Assembly: GCF_024734895.1 (NCBI RefSeq)
Contig: NZ_CP091430.1
Location: forward strand, 1,025,001 to 1,089,000
Source of the DNA: Paenibacillus spongiae
GTDB lineage: Bacteria > Bacillota > Bacilli > Paenibacillales > Paenibacillaceae
Length of the DNA: 64,000 nucleotides
Direction: 5' to 3'
Shown here: positions 1 to 10,804 of the stretch, piece by piece
Layout of the letters: each line of letters opens with the position of its first letter
Numbering within the stretch: the first letter of the stretch is position 1
Position numbers and translations under genes: made by a program
Notes under the pieces: generated by a model
Told to the model about the DNA's origin: nothing
The model's input: only the letters and a program-made list of their open reading frames with translations
Database searches by the model: none

Positions 1-2709
<2,709 letters not shown>

Positions 2710-2872
2710 AAAAATACCCCACAAAGTGACGAACGGCTTCGAAGCTGATTCCGAGTACTTTGCGGGGACCCCAGATAAAAATCAGCTAAAGAGTTGCGCA
2801 AACTCGTATCCAGTTTTCAGGGTGTAACATTTCTGAAATTGTGCAAGCCTTTATTTAAGGCATCGTACATAA

Positions 2873-2947
2873 GGCCCGTTGGTCAAGGGGTTAAGACACC
2901 TCCCTTTCACGGAGGTAACAGGGGTTCGAATCCCCTACGGGTCACCA
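2873..2947 (+). tRNA. tRNA-Glu (TTC)
   Basis: A cloverleaf can be folded with acceptor GGCCCGT/ACGGGTC, anticodon TTC in the loop CTTTCAC, T-loop GTTCGAATC and encoded CCA. It is the first gene of an eight-tRNA cluster that follows the 23S gene directly and is probably cotranscribed with it. Confidence 0.96.
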
Positions 2948-2954
2948 TTAACGA

Positions 2955-3031
<77 letters not shown>

Positions 3032-3066
3032 AATTCGTTCTTTACAAACGAATAAACTTATAATGT

Positions 3067-3143
3067 GGAGCCGTGGTGTAGAGGCCTAACATGCCTGCCT
3101 GTCACGCAGGAGACCGCGGGTTCGAATCCCGTCGGCTCCGCCA
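3067..3143 (+). tRNA. tRNA-Asp (GTC)
   Basis: The acceptor GGAGCCG pairs with CGGCTCC, the anticodon loop CTGTCAC carries GTC, and CCA is encoded. Confidence 0.96.
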
Positions 3144-3160
3144 TTATAACCTTATCACTT

Positions 3161-3236
<76 letters not shown>

Positions 3237-3249
3237 TTTTATTTTTTTT

Positions 3250-3336
3250 GCGGTCGTGGCGGAATTGGCAGACGCGCTAGATTCAGGTTCTAGTGGTGTA
3301 ACAGCCGTGGAGGTTCAAGTCCTCTCGACCGCACCA
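3250..3336 (+). tRNA. tRNA-Leu (CAG)
   Basis: This is a class II tRNA of 87 nt with a long variable arm. The anticodon stem CTAGA/TCTAG encloses CAG, and CCA is encoded. Confidence 0.95.
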
Positions 3337-3338
3337 AT

Positions 3339-3413
3339 GCGGAAGTGGCTCAGCGGTAGAGCATCGCCTTGCCAAGGCGAGGGTCGCGGGTTCGATTCCC
3401 GTCTTCCGCTCCA
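3339..3413 (+). tRNA. tRNA-Gly (GCC)
   Basis: The acceptor GCGGAAG pairs with CTTCCGC, the anticodon loop TTGCCAA carries GCC, and CCA is encoded. Only two bases separate it from tRNA-Leu. Confidence 0.96.
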
Positions 3414-3416
3414 TAA

Positions 3417-3493
3417 GTGCCCTTAGCTCAGCTGGATAGAGCATTTGACTACGAATCAAAAGGTCGGGAGTTCGAATCTCTCAGGGCACGCCA
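3417..3493 (+). tRNA. tRNA-Arg (ACG)
   Basis: The acceptor GTGCCCT pairs with AGGGCAC, discriminator G is followed by CCA, and the anticodon is ACG. A34 is normally edited to inosine, so a TadA activity is expected elsewhere in the genome. Confidence 0.95.
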
Positions 3494-3502
3494 TTTTCAT
3501 AA

Positions 3503-3579
3503 CGGGATGTAGCTCAGCTTGGTAGAGCACCTGGTTTGGGACCAGGGGGTCGCATGTTCGAATCGTGTCATCCCGACCA
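3503..3579 (+). tRNA. tRNA-Pro (TGG)
   Basis: The acceptor CGGGATG pairs with CATCCCG, the anticodon loop TTTGGGA carries TGG, and CCA is encoded. It is the last tRNA of the cluster. Confidence 0.96.
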
Positions 3580-3673
3580 TTCCTTTCAACAACTATTCAA
3601 AGTCTGCAATAACGTATATTCTATACGTATGCAGGCTTTTTTATATTTCGATCTGCCCAGGAACGAGGACTGT

Positions 3674-4234
3674 ATGATGAAGAATCTGTTAGTGACTGGC
3701 TACCGTGCCCATGAACTAAATATCTTTGATCAGAAGCATAAAGGCATTGGTTATATCCAGAAGGCGATTGCCGGGAAGCTGATTCCCCTCGTTGAAGAAG
3801 GGTTGGAATGGGTCATTACGCCAGGCCAATACGGTGTCGACCTGTGGGCGTGTGAAGTCGTTATTGCCTTGAAGGAGCAATATCCTCATTTGAAACTGTC
3901 CATTATGACGGCATTTATCCAACAGGAAGAGAAATGGAACGATGCCAAGAAGGAATATTACGGGCAGATTTTAAAGGGCGTCGACTATTACGGTTCGGTG
4001 AGCAAGCAGCCTTATAGCGGTGTATGGCAATTCACAGCCAGAGATGAGCTGTTGTTTAGAAAGACGGACGGCATTTTATTGTTTTATGATGAGGATGCCG
4101 GCGAAGGAAGCCCGAAGTTTCATAAGGAAAGGGCATTACGAAAGCAGCAGCAGGACGGTTATCGGTACATCGGCTTAACATCGGAGGATGTTCAAAGCGT
4201 GGCGGATGAAGAAAGCTTGAATGCTTATGATTGA
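3674..4234 (+). CDS. ypsA: YpsA-family (DUF1273, SLOG fold) protein
   Basis: The 186-residue cytosolic protein has the YpsA/DUF1273 signature: an N-terminal beta strand with the TGYRAHEL motif, then EEGLEWVITPGQYGVDLWACE and a C-terminal half containing LLFYDED. The Rossmann-like SLOG fold suggests binding of a nucleotide-type ligand. In Bacillus subtilis the relative YpsA affects cell division; its biochemical activity is not established. The start is the ATG at 3674 behind ACGAGG; the reading frame stays open upstream into tRNA-Pro, so a longer start is not credible. It stands alone between the tRNA cluster and a terminator. Confidence 0.85.
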   Translation: MMKNLLVTGYRAHELNIFDQKHKGIGYIQKAIAGKLIPLVEEGLEWVITPGQYGVDLWACEVVIALKEQYPHLKLSIMTAFIQQEEKWNDAKKEYYGQILKGVDYYGSVSKQPYSGVWQFTARDELLFRKTDGILLFYDEDAGEGSPKFHKERALRKQQQDGYRYIGLTSEDVQSVADEESLNAYD

Positions 4235-4322
4235 AGCCGAACCAGGTTGTTTTACGGTGATTTAGTCATCGATAATAGCGTGCAGGAAACCAGTTGGTTG
4301 ACTATATCCGGTACTGCAATGT

Positions 4323-4439
4323 GTGAGCAAGCCGCAAAATGCTGACAGTCCAAAGACAATTGCCATTGACGGCAGCTTCGCGGACTGGGTTCATGGCGGA
4401 ATTACGGATCAGAGGAGCAAATCTTGCGGGTCTGAATAG
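4323..4439 (+). pseudogene. Possible coding remnant with an IDGxFxDW motif
   Basis: A GTG-initiated frame of 38 codons contains IAIDGSFADW, which resembles the iDG..sDW motif at the start of some secreted carbohydrate-binding modules. There is no ribosome site, and the frame ends inside the downstream terminator stem. It may be a decayed fragment or coincidence. The rest of the gap between 4235 and 4581 shows no gene. Confidence 0.15.
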
Positions 4440-4460
4440 CCCCGGGATTGCTCTTTTTTA
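4414..4460 (+). terminator. Rho-independent terminator
   Basis: GAGCAAATC and GATTGCTC form a stem with one bulge and are followed by a run of T. It lies about 180 bp after ypsA. Confidence 0.5.
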
Positions 4461-4581
4461 TTGCGCTTCATTCTGAACGGTAGTCGATCCGCGCTCTTAT
4501 CTATCAAAGCGGTCTGGTAGATTAAGAGATTTTTCGCTACAATATAACGATAGTTGTACCCATTCGACAGGAGATGACGCA

Positions 4582-6534
4582 TTGCGAAAGATATCACGAA
4601 CAATAGGAACAATTGCCCTGGCAGCGGCAATTTTCATGAATCCGATATCCTCGTTTGCAGCGGAGAACGAAATATCGCTTCCTTTTAAGGACATTAGCGC
4701 CTCCCCTGCGCTCGGCCAAATTTTGCTGCTGCAGCACATGGGCTACATTAAAGGCTACGTGGATCAATCCTTCAAGCCGGAACAAACCATTACGAGAGCC
4801 GAGTTTGTTGTGATGCTGGTGGCAGGGAAAGGATATGAAGGTGAAGCAGCCAAGCTGTCCGGTACGAAGAGCGAATTCCGCGATGTATCCGGCTGGGGGA
4901 CGAGGTATATTAATTTTGCCGTCAATCACGGATGGATTCAAGGTACCGGGGACGGGAAATTTGAGCCGGATAAGCTGATCACCAATGCACAGGCCATTGC
5001 GATTCTTATGAATTCGATCGGTATGCAGCAAAGCCAAAGCGGCGAGCCTGGTAAGCCGTGGTACGCGAATTATTATTTGGCTGACCAAAAGTTTCATCTG
5101 GGCTTCGTCTCTGCAGCCAGCAAACCCAATGCATACGCAACGAGATCCGATGTAGCCGAGCTCATCGTCAAGCTTCTCGCTGACGTTCCGGTCAATCCAT
5201 CTACCGGAATATTCGATACGAAGCACACGGCAAATAATACGTCATTCGCGATCCATTTATACGAAGATACCGTCGGGAGCTTCACGCCTGCAGCTTCAGA
5301 CGGCAAGGGAACAGGTGCTGTGACGCTGCTAAACGGGCAGATCGTACCGCTTGCGGAGAATGCGCCCGTATATGGCGACCCGGTCCCCGGCAGCGGGATA
5401 TGGTACGTGAAGAACGGCAGCGGGCTGGCTGCCTTCGTCTATGTCGTCACGGACCATCAGGATAGCTTGAACCGGACGGGGCAGTGGACCAAGCTGTGGA
5501 GCGTATATCAGTCGCTGAAATATGATTACTATACGGCGGTCGATGACGAAACGCTTGTGAATGGGGCGATTGACGGAATGCTGAGGTCGCTGGGCGATCC
5601 GTACACCGTCTACATGAATCCGGAAGCGGCAGCGAGCTTCAACAATGGGATCTCTTCTTCCTTCGAGGGCGTTGGAACGACGCTTAAGGAGCAGAATGGG
5701 GAACTTGTCATTAGCGGCATTCTGCCCGGATCTCCGGCTGAGAAAGCCGGCTTTCGGACAGGTGACATCATCCTGCAGGTGAATGGAACGGATGTGAAGG
5801 GAATGAGCAGCGATGAGCTGGCGTCGCTCATTCGCGGACCGAAAGGGACGGCAGTGGAATTCATCGTCCAGCGTCCAGGCGTGGATGGCAAGCTGACCAT
5901 CCCGGTCACGCGCGATACCATCATCCAGAAAACCGTAGCCGGCAAGATGTTATCTGGTACGATGGGTAAAATCGACATTGTCCGGATGTCCGAGCCGACT
6001 GTAGATGAGTTCCAACAGCACTATAAAGAGCTGCTTGCGAAGGGGATGAAGGGGCTCATACTGGATCTGAGGCAAAATCCGGGCGGGCTGATGAGCTCGG
6101 CATTGTTAATTGGCAATGTATTGGTGCCGAATCAGAAACCGCTGTTTCAATTGGAATACCGCGACGGATCGCGGGTCGTCTACATCACGCAAAATGATGT
6201 GGAGCGCCCAATACCCATTGTCGTATTGACCGATAAAGGAACGGCCAGCGCCGCGGAAATATTGGCTGCAGCGCTTCGCGAATCGGCCGATGCTGTTCTT
6301 GTTGGAGCGGCGACTTACGGCAAAGGAGTCGTGCAGACGACACAGGGCTATAACGATGGCTCGTCCGTGAAGTATACTGAGTCGAAATGGCTCACTCCGG
6401 AAGGTAATTGGATCCATTCGAAGGGTATCGTCCCTGACTACGAGGTCCGTTTGCCGGAAGCTCCTTCAACGCTGGATACGCAGCTGCAGAAAGCGGAAGA
6501 TGTCCTAAAGCAGCTCATGCTGGGATATGAATAG
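4582..6534 (+). CDS. SLH-domain S41 (C-terminal processing) peptidase
   Basis: This exported serine protease of 650 residues has a signal peptide (residues 1-27, ending SSFAA), two clear SLH modules and a weaker third (about 33-195), a PDZ domain (about 355-430, with GVGTTL and GSPAEKAGFRTGDIIL) and an S41 catalytic domain. The Ser-Lys dyad is visible as S556 in GTASAAE and K581 in TYGKGVVQ, 25 residues apart as in CtpA/Prc enzymes. The SLH modules should anchor it to secondary cell wall polymer, so it acts at the cell surface. The start is TTG at 4582, seven bases after AGGAGA. The gene stands alone and ends at a terminator. A specific substrate cannot be inferred. Confidence 0.9.
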   Translation: MRKISRTIGTIALAAAIFMNPISSFAAENEISLPFKDISASPALGQILLLQHMGYIKGYVDQSFKPEQTITRAEFVVMLVAGKGYEGEAAKLSGTKSEFRDVSGWGTRYINFAVNHGWIQGTGDGKFEPDKLITNAQAIAILMNSIGMQQSQSGEPGKPWYANYYLADQKFHLGFVSAASKPNAYATRSDVAELIVKLLADVPVNPSTGIFDTKHTANNTSFAIHLYEDTVGSFTPAASDGKGTGAVTLLNGQIVPLAENAPVYGDPVPGSGIWYVKNGSGLAAFVYVVTDHQDSLNRTGQWTKLWSVYQSLKYDYYTAVDDETLVNGAIDGMLRSLGDPYTVYMNPEAAASFNNGISSSFEGVGTTLKEQNGELVISGILPGSPAEKAGFRTGDIILQVNGTDVKGMSSDELASLIRGPKGTAVEFIVQRPGVDGKLTIPVTRDTIIQKTVAGKMLSGTMGKIDIVRMSEPTVDEFQQHYKELLAKGMKGLILDLRQNPGGLMSSALLIGNVLVPNQKPLFQLEYRDGSRVVYITQNDVERPIPIVVLTDKGTASAAEILAAALRESADAVLVGAATYGKGVVQTTQGYNDGSSVKYTESKWLTPEGNWIHSKGIVPDYEVRLPEAPSTLDTQLQKAEDVLKQLMLGYE

Positions 6535-6565
6535 TGTTTTTTACGTTGCGTGGATTATCGAAAGT

Positions 6566-6596
6566 GGAGTGGAGCCGAAAGGCTCCACTTTTGTTT
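6566..6596 (+). terminator. Rho-independent terminator
   Basis: AGTGGAGCC and GGCTCCACT close a GAAA loop and are followed by TTTTG, just after the S41 peptidase gene. Confidence 0.85.
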
Positions 6597-6671
6597 GGGG
6601 AGCGTATGTGGTATACTTCAAGGCGTTTAATTGAATACTAAGACCGGCAGCCCGCATTCAGATGGGACCGG

Positions 6672-6710
6672 GAGAGGTTCGCGATCCCCCCTCTATAAAA
6701 ATACTAAGGA
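6672..6710 (+). promoter_or_regulatory. preQ1-I riboswitch
   Basis: The element has AGAGGTTC, a short loop, CCCCTCT and then the A-rich tail TATAAAAATACTAAGG. This is the layout of the class I preQ1 aptamer (H-type pseudoknot; consensus AGAGGTTC...CCTCTATAAAAAACTAA). A terminator follows immediately, and the first recognised gene downstream is queF, a preQ1 biosynthesis gene. preQ1 binding would be expected to promote termination. Confidence 0.92.
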
Positions 6711-6742
6711 AAACGATACCTTCCTTGGCTATCGTTTTTTTT
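6711..6742 (+). terminator. Riboswitch-controlled terminator
   Basis: AAACGATA and TATCGTTT form a stem followed by eight T residues. The stem starts directly after the 3' end of the preQ1 aptamer, so it is the expression platform. Confidence 0.88.
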
Positions 6743-6793
6743 GCGTAAGGGGACATTGAAGAGGAAGCAAGCGGCACAAACAGGAGCTTGACC

Positions 6794-6910
6794 ATGCCCC
6801 AGAACAAAGAAGAGACGTTGGAGCTAGCTCGGCAAGCTGGGCGTGCTCGAGTTCATACGGACGAGATACCCATCTGTACGAACGGAACACCTGCCGACAG
6901 CTGCGGCTAG
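6794..6910 (+). CDS. Small unknown protein in the queF transcript
   Basis: A 38-codon frame begins with ATG at 6794, eight bases after AGGAG, and ends with TAG. The predicted peptide is hydrophilic, has two cysteines (CTNG and the C-terminal SCG) and no hydrophobic segment. It lies between the preQ1 terminator and queF and would be transcribed under riboswitch control. I do not recognise the family. It is either a real small protein of the queuosine operon or a chance frame; the good ribosome site and operon position favour the first only moderately. Confidence 0.4.
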   Translation: MPQNKEETLELARQAGRARVHTDEIPICTNGTPADSCG

Positions 6911-6966
6911 CGAGCTCCGGGCAGAGGGCGGGACGCCTGTTTGACAGCCAAAGAAGGGAGCAAAAT

Positions 6967-7467
6967 ATGATGACAGGCAGACACAAAGAAGAACTCGAAG
7001 GGGTGACGCTGCTGGGCAACCAGGGCACTACCTATACCTTTGAATATAACCCGGCCATTCTGGAGTCATTCGATAACAAACATCCGAACCGGGATTATTT
7101 TGTCAAATTCAATTGTCCGGAATTTACGAGCTTATGCCCGATGACGGGACAGCCTGACTTTGCGACGATCTATATCTCCTATATTCCCGACATCAAGATG
7201 GTTGAGAGCAAGTCGCTCAAGCTGTATCTGTTCAGCTTTCGCAATCATGGCGATTTTCATGAGGACTGCATGAACATCATCATGAATGATCTGATTGCGC
7301 TCATGGAGCCGCGCTATATTGAGGTATGGGGAAAATTCACGCCGCGGGGCGGAATATCCATCGATCCTTACTGCAATTGGGGGCGGCCGGGTACCAAATA
7401 CGAGCAGATGGCCGAGCACCGCTTGATGAATCATGATATGTATCCCGAGAAGATTGATAACCGGTAA
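6967..7467 (+). CDS. queF: NADPH-dependent 7-cyano-7-deazaguanine reductase
   Basis: QueF reduces preQ0 to preQ1 with NADPH in the queuosine tRNA modification pathway. The 166-residue protein is the short (YkvM-type) form. It contains [16 protein letters not shown] with the thioimide-forming Cys57, the [15 protein letters not shown] motif and the HEDCMN segment. The start is ATG at 6967 behind AAGAAGGGAG. It is controlled by the preQ1-I riboswitch 260 bp upstream; no other que genes are present in the window. Confidence 0.96.
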   Translation: MMTGRHKEELEGVTLLGNQGTTYTFEYNPAILESFDNKHPNRDYFVKFNCPEFTSLCPMTGQPDFATIYISYIPDIKMVESKSLKLYLFSFRNHGDFHEDCMNIIMNDLIALMEPRYIEVWGKFTPRGGISIDPYCNWGRPGTKYEQMAEHRLMNHDMYPEKIDNR

Positions 7468-7507
7468 GCATCCTGTGTATACTGGAAAACAAGCATCAGT
7501 GTCCGAG

Positions 7508-7543
7508 CAAACAGACTAACCATTAGCGGTTAGTCTGTTTCTG
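7508..7543 (+). terminator. Rho-independent terminator
   Basis: AAACAGACTAACC and GGTTAGTCTGTTT are perfect 13-bp arms around a six-base loop, after queF. The T run is the end of the arm itself. Confidence 0.75.
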
Positions 7544-7584
7544 TATCGAGGTGATAGGAAAGAAGCGATAGAGGAGGAGATCCA

Positions 7585-8691
7585 ATGAACCGAGTTATGA
7601 TGATCGCGATGATAGCTGTACTGCTGCTCGTCGGCGCGGCTTGCACATCCTCACAGAAGAAGGAGGTCCTGCCGGTCGATGTGGGCAGCGGGGACGCGGT
7701 CACCAAGGAGGGATCCGATACGCCTGGATACGAAATGGTGGCGGAACGGCTGAAATCGCCGTGGGCCATTGATTTTGCAGGCGATACGATCTACGTCAGC
7801 GAGCGGGAAGGGACTATCGCGAAGATTGCGGAAGGGAAGCTGATCCGGCAGCAGGTACGGCTAAACAAGCCCGTTAAGCAGATTGGCGAGGGAGGGTTCC
7901 TCGGCTTTGTGCTCGCACCGGATTATGACAAGACGAAGCAGGCCTACGCGTACCATACGTATGAGGAAGAAGGTAATGAGTACAACCGGATCGTCGTGTT
8001 GGAGGAAGCCTCGAACGGGGACAGCTGGACGGAGAAGAAGACGCTGCTTGAGCGCATTCCGGGTGCTTCGGTGCATAACGGAGGCCGCCTGGCGATCGGG
8101 CCGGACAATCATCTGTATATTACGACCGGAGACGCTTCCCATGAGAAGCTTGCGCAGGACAGGACTAGTCTGGCGGGGAAAATTCTGAGGATGTCGCTGG
8201 ATGGTACGATACCGGCAGACAATCCGTTCCCGGATTCGCTTGTCTATTCGTATGGGCATCGCAATCCGCAGGGGCTGGCATGGAACTCGAAGGGGGAGCT
8301 GATCAGCTCCGAGCATGGCCCATCGTCCATACCAGGAGGCCATGATGAGCTGAATCGGATTGAAGCCGGCGGCAATTATGGGTGGCCGGATATCGTTGGC
8401 GACGAGACGAAGAAAGGAATGATCACGCCGATGTTTCATACGGGCAGCGACACGCTTGCGCCTTCCGGTATCGCGGTTAACGAGCTTGGTGAAATACTCG
8501 TGACCGGCCTGCGGGGGCAATCGCTTGTCCGCTTCTCGCCGGATGCAAGCTCGAGTCAGGTGATGGTTACAAGCGAGGGAAGACTGCGGGACGTTAAAAT
8601 CCAAGGGGGCAGCGTGTACGTAATCACGAATAACACGGACGGCCGCGGCAAACCCGGAGAGAAGGACGACCGGCTGCTGCGTTTGAAATAG
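7585..8691 (+). CDS. PQQ-type sugar dehydrogenase-like lipoprotein (GSDH family)
   Basis: A 368-residue lipoprotein with signal peptide and lipobox LVGAAC (Cys20) followed by a six-bladed glucose/sorbosone dehydrogenase propeller. Family motifs visible are HNGGRLAIGPD, LYITTGDA, YSYGHRNPQGLAW, SEHGP, DELNRIEAGGNYGWP and APSGIAV. Relatives oxidise aldose sugars using PQQ at the cell surface, but many Gram-positive members are uncharacterised and may lack the cofactor. The start ATG at 7585 lies behind GAGGAGGAG. The gene stands between a terminator and the lactonase-like gene; substrate is not predictable. Confidence 0.88.
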   Translation: MNRVMMIAMIAVLLLVGAACTSSQKKEVLPVDVGSGDAVTKEGSDTPGYEMVAERLKSPWAIDFAGDTIYVSEREGTIAKIAEGKLIRQQVRLNKPVKQIGEGGFLGFVLAPDYDKTKQAYAYHTYEEEGNEYNRIVVLEEASNGDSWTEKKTLLERIPGASVHNGGRLAIGPDNHLYITTGDASHEKLAQDRTSLAGKILRMSLDGTIPADNPFPDSLVYSYGHRNPQGLAWNSKGELISSEHGPSSIPGGHDELNRIEAGGNYGWPDIVGDETKKGMITPMFHTGSDTLAPSGIAVNELGEILVTGLRGQSLVRFSPDASSSQVMVTSEGRLRDVKIQGGSVYVITNNTDGRGKPGEKDDRLLRLK

Positions 8692-8782
8692 TAGAGAGTC
8701 GGTGATGCAAGATCGACGATTCCATCTTGCTATGATAGGATCATGGTATAAACAGGAATGTAGAAGGAGAGGAGTCACTTCG

Positions 8783-9655
8783 ATGAGTATAAGAGCGTCA
8801 CGCAGCGGTCAAGCCTTGATCAAGGAAGTGAATGCGACGGAGGTTCCATACGGTTGTCTGGCCATCTGGTTCCTGGGACAAGAGAGCGTCATTATTAAGG
8901 GGGACGACGTGACCTTGTATATTGATCCCTATGTATCCGATTACCTGGAGAAAACAGCCGGGGCGGTACGCACCTACCCGGCGCCGATTGCGCCGGAGGA
9001 TATAACGAATGCCGATGCTTGCCTAATTACGCATGAGCATGAAGATCATCTGGACCGGGGCACCGTTCCTGTGCTGGCGGCTCAGAATCCGAACGCCTTC
9101 ATTATGGCACCGGCCGCTTGCCGGGATATGCTGCTAAGCCTTGGCATTGAGCAAACACAGGTAATCAATGCGGATACAAATCAGTGGCGCTCGCCACTGG
9201 AGGGCCGCAAGCTGCGCATTCAAGCAATTCCGGCTGCGCACGAAGCTTTAGAGCAGGACGAGCAGGGGAATCACCGGTATGTCGGGTATATGATTGAGCT
9301 CAATGGCGTGACGCTGTACCATGCGGGAGATACTATCGTGTACCCGGGGCTGGTCGAGCAGCTGCGGAGCTATAAACCGGATGTGGCCATGCTGCCGATC
9401 AACGGGCGCGATTATTTCCGGACCAGCCGCGGTATTATCGGCAACATGGATTATCGTGAAGCGGCGGAGCTGGCCTATGCAGTCGGCGCGGAAACGGTTA
9501 TCCCGCTGCATTACGATATCTTTGCCGGAAATGCGGAAAATCCGGGCTATTTCGTGGATTACGCCTACAAGTTCTTCCCGGAGCAGAAGTGCCATGTGAT
9601 GGCGCGGGGAGAACGGTTCGTTTATGTATCGGCGCGTGCGTTCATGCGGGAATAA
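8783..9655 (+). CDS. UlaG-like metallo-beta-lactamase-fold hydrolase
   Basis: A 290-residue cytosolic MBL-fold protein with the metal motif THEHEDHLD, a further ligand in AAHEA and the GD of LYHAGDT, then LPLHYD-type C-terminal histidine (VIPLHYD). The overall pattern is that of L-ascorbate-6-phosphate lactonase UlaG and related Firmicute enzymes. No ascorbate PTS or other ula gene is nearby, so the lactonase role is only by similarity. The start is taken as ATG at 8783 behind GGAGAGGAG; an in-frame ATG at 8702 lies in what looks like promoter sequence. Confidence 0.82.
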   Translation: MSIRASRSGQALIKEVNATEVPYGCLAIWFLGQESVIIKGDDVTLYIDPYVSDYLEKTAGAVRTYPAPIAPEDITNADACLITHEHEDHLDRGTVPVLAAQNPNAFIMAPAACRDMLLSLGIEQTQVINADTNQWRSPLEGRKLRIQAIPAAHEALEQDEQGNHRYVGYMIELNGVTLYHAGDTIVYPGLVEQLRSYKPDVAMLPINGRDYFRTSRGIIGNMDYREAAELAYAVGAETVIPLHYDIFAGNAENPGYFVDYAYKFFPEQKCHVMARGERFVYVSARAFMRE

Positions 9656-9693
9656 TTGCGGTTGACAAGCCATACTTATTAAATACGGGTTCT

Positions 9694-9720
9694 AAGAACG
9701 CCTGCACGGCGTTCTTTTTG
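9694..9720 (+). terminator. Rho-independent terminator
   Basis: AAGAACGCC and GGCGTTCTT (spacer TGCAC) form the stem, followed by TTTTG. Confidence 0.85.
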
Positions 9721-9817
9721 TTTGCGGCTCCCGGGAAGAGGGGTAACTAGAACCAAGACGCCATACACCCTAACGAAGGGAAAATGTAAGAAAACTTAAC
9801 ATAGACTACGATTGTTG

Positions 9818-9845
9818 TTGACTATAGTGTCATCGTTAAGATAAT
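9818..9845 (+). promoter_or_regulatory. Sigma-A-type promoter for the DeoR gene
   Basis: TTGACT and GATAAT are separated by 16 bp (TAATAT at 9842 would give 18 bp). About 180 bp of untranslated leader would follow; I see no known RNA motif there and no gene in the gap from 9722 to 10024. Confidence 0.5.
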
Positions 9846-10024
9846 ATTGAATGAAAACACATAAAGTCACAACAATCCTAAAATACGGTCGTGTAAGTTT
9901 GTTGAATTGAGAAAATTCTGGTATCTTACCGGACAAACAGGAATAGAATGGTATATTACCTTTCGCCGAGGAAGTCTTCTCTTCTGTTACTCTAGCGAAA
10001 CAAATGCATAGGTGGATGTGAAAG

Positions 10025-10804
10025 ATGTCATTATCGTACGAAGGACGAAAGAAGAAAATTTTGGACCAGCTGGCCAAGGATGAGAAGGTTCAAATCCCTG
10101 CGATGGCGGAGGAATTGAACGTCTCGACGGAGACGATCCGGCGTGATTTGGGGCGGCTGGATAAAGAAGGGATGCTCAAGAAAGTCTACGGCGGGGCTGT
10201 GAAGCAGGCATCACTGGAGCCGCCCTTCGAACAGAAATCGCTCATCAATGCAGCAGAGAAGCAGGAAATTAGCCGTTTAGCCGCCTCGCTCGTCGAAGAC
10301 GGCGACATCATTATGATCGGCAGCGGTACAACGACGGTTGGAATGATTCCTTACTTAAGCACGAAGAAGAATGTGACGATCATCTCTCATTCCGCAGCGG
10401 TTATGCGCCTGGCCATGGAACAGTTTCCAGGCCGGATCATCTTCATTGGCGGCGAACTGAATGTTAAGAAGCAATCCGTGAACGGCCCGTTGGCCGAATG
10501 GATGTTGAATCAACTGAAAGCGGACAAAGCCTTCTTTGCCGCCGGCGGGATTTCCATGACGGACGGCATATCGGACTATACGCTCAGCGAAGCCAATCTA
10601 TCCCGCAAGATGATGGAACGGGCGGGCGAAACGATCGTCTTGGCGGACCATACGAAGTTCGGGAATACGACATTCGCCCGCATATGCCCGCTCAAGAATA
10701 TTGATATTCTTATCTCCGATAGAGGCTGTCCGGAGGAATGGATCCAGATGTTAGCCAGCAAAGAAACCACACTACTAATCGCCGAAGAGGAGGAGCAATT
10801 GTGA
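10025..10804 (+). CDS. DeoR/GlpR-family transcriptional regulator
   Basis: A 259-residue repressor with an N-terminal DeoR helix-turn-helix (ILDQLAKDEKVQIPAMAEEL, then STETIRRDLGRL; about residues 6-60) and a C-terminal phosphosugar-sensing domain (IGSGTTTVGMIPYL, FIGGELN, ADHTKFG). Members respond to phosphorylated sugars or polyols. The stop TGA overlaps the GTG start of the next gene, so the PHP-domain protein is translationally coupled and probably in the same regulon. The ATG start follows TAGGTGGATGTGAAAG. The effector is unknown. Confidence 0.9.
   Translation: MSLSYEGRKKKILDQLAKDEKVQIPAMAEELNVSTETIRRDLGRLDKEGMLKKVYGGAVKQASLEPPFEQKSLINAAEKQEISRLAASLVEDGDIIMIGSGTTTVGMIPYLSTKKNVTIISHSAAVMRLAMEQFPGRIIFIGGELNVKKQSVNGPLAEWMLNQLKADKAFFAAGGISMTDGISDYTLSEANLSRKMMERAGETIVLADHTKFGNTTFARICPLKNIDILISDRGCPEEWIQMLASKETTLLIAEEEEQL

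Noticed and set aside
7861-8778. 305-codon minus-strand frame opposite the GSDH lipoprotein
   Set aside because: Antisense shadow of a well supported gene; composition rich in Arg, His and Ile is typical of reversed GC-rich codons.
7585-9655. Functional ascorbate utilisation cluster from the UlaG-like protein
   Set aside because: No PTS, UlaD, UlaE or UlaF homologue is adjacent; the DeoR gene behind it has its own promoter after a terminator.
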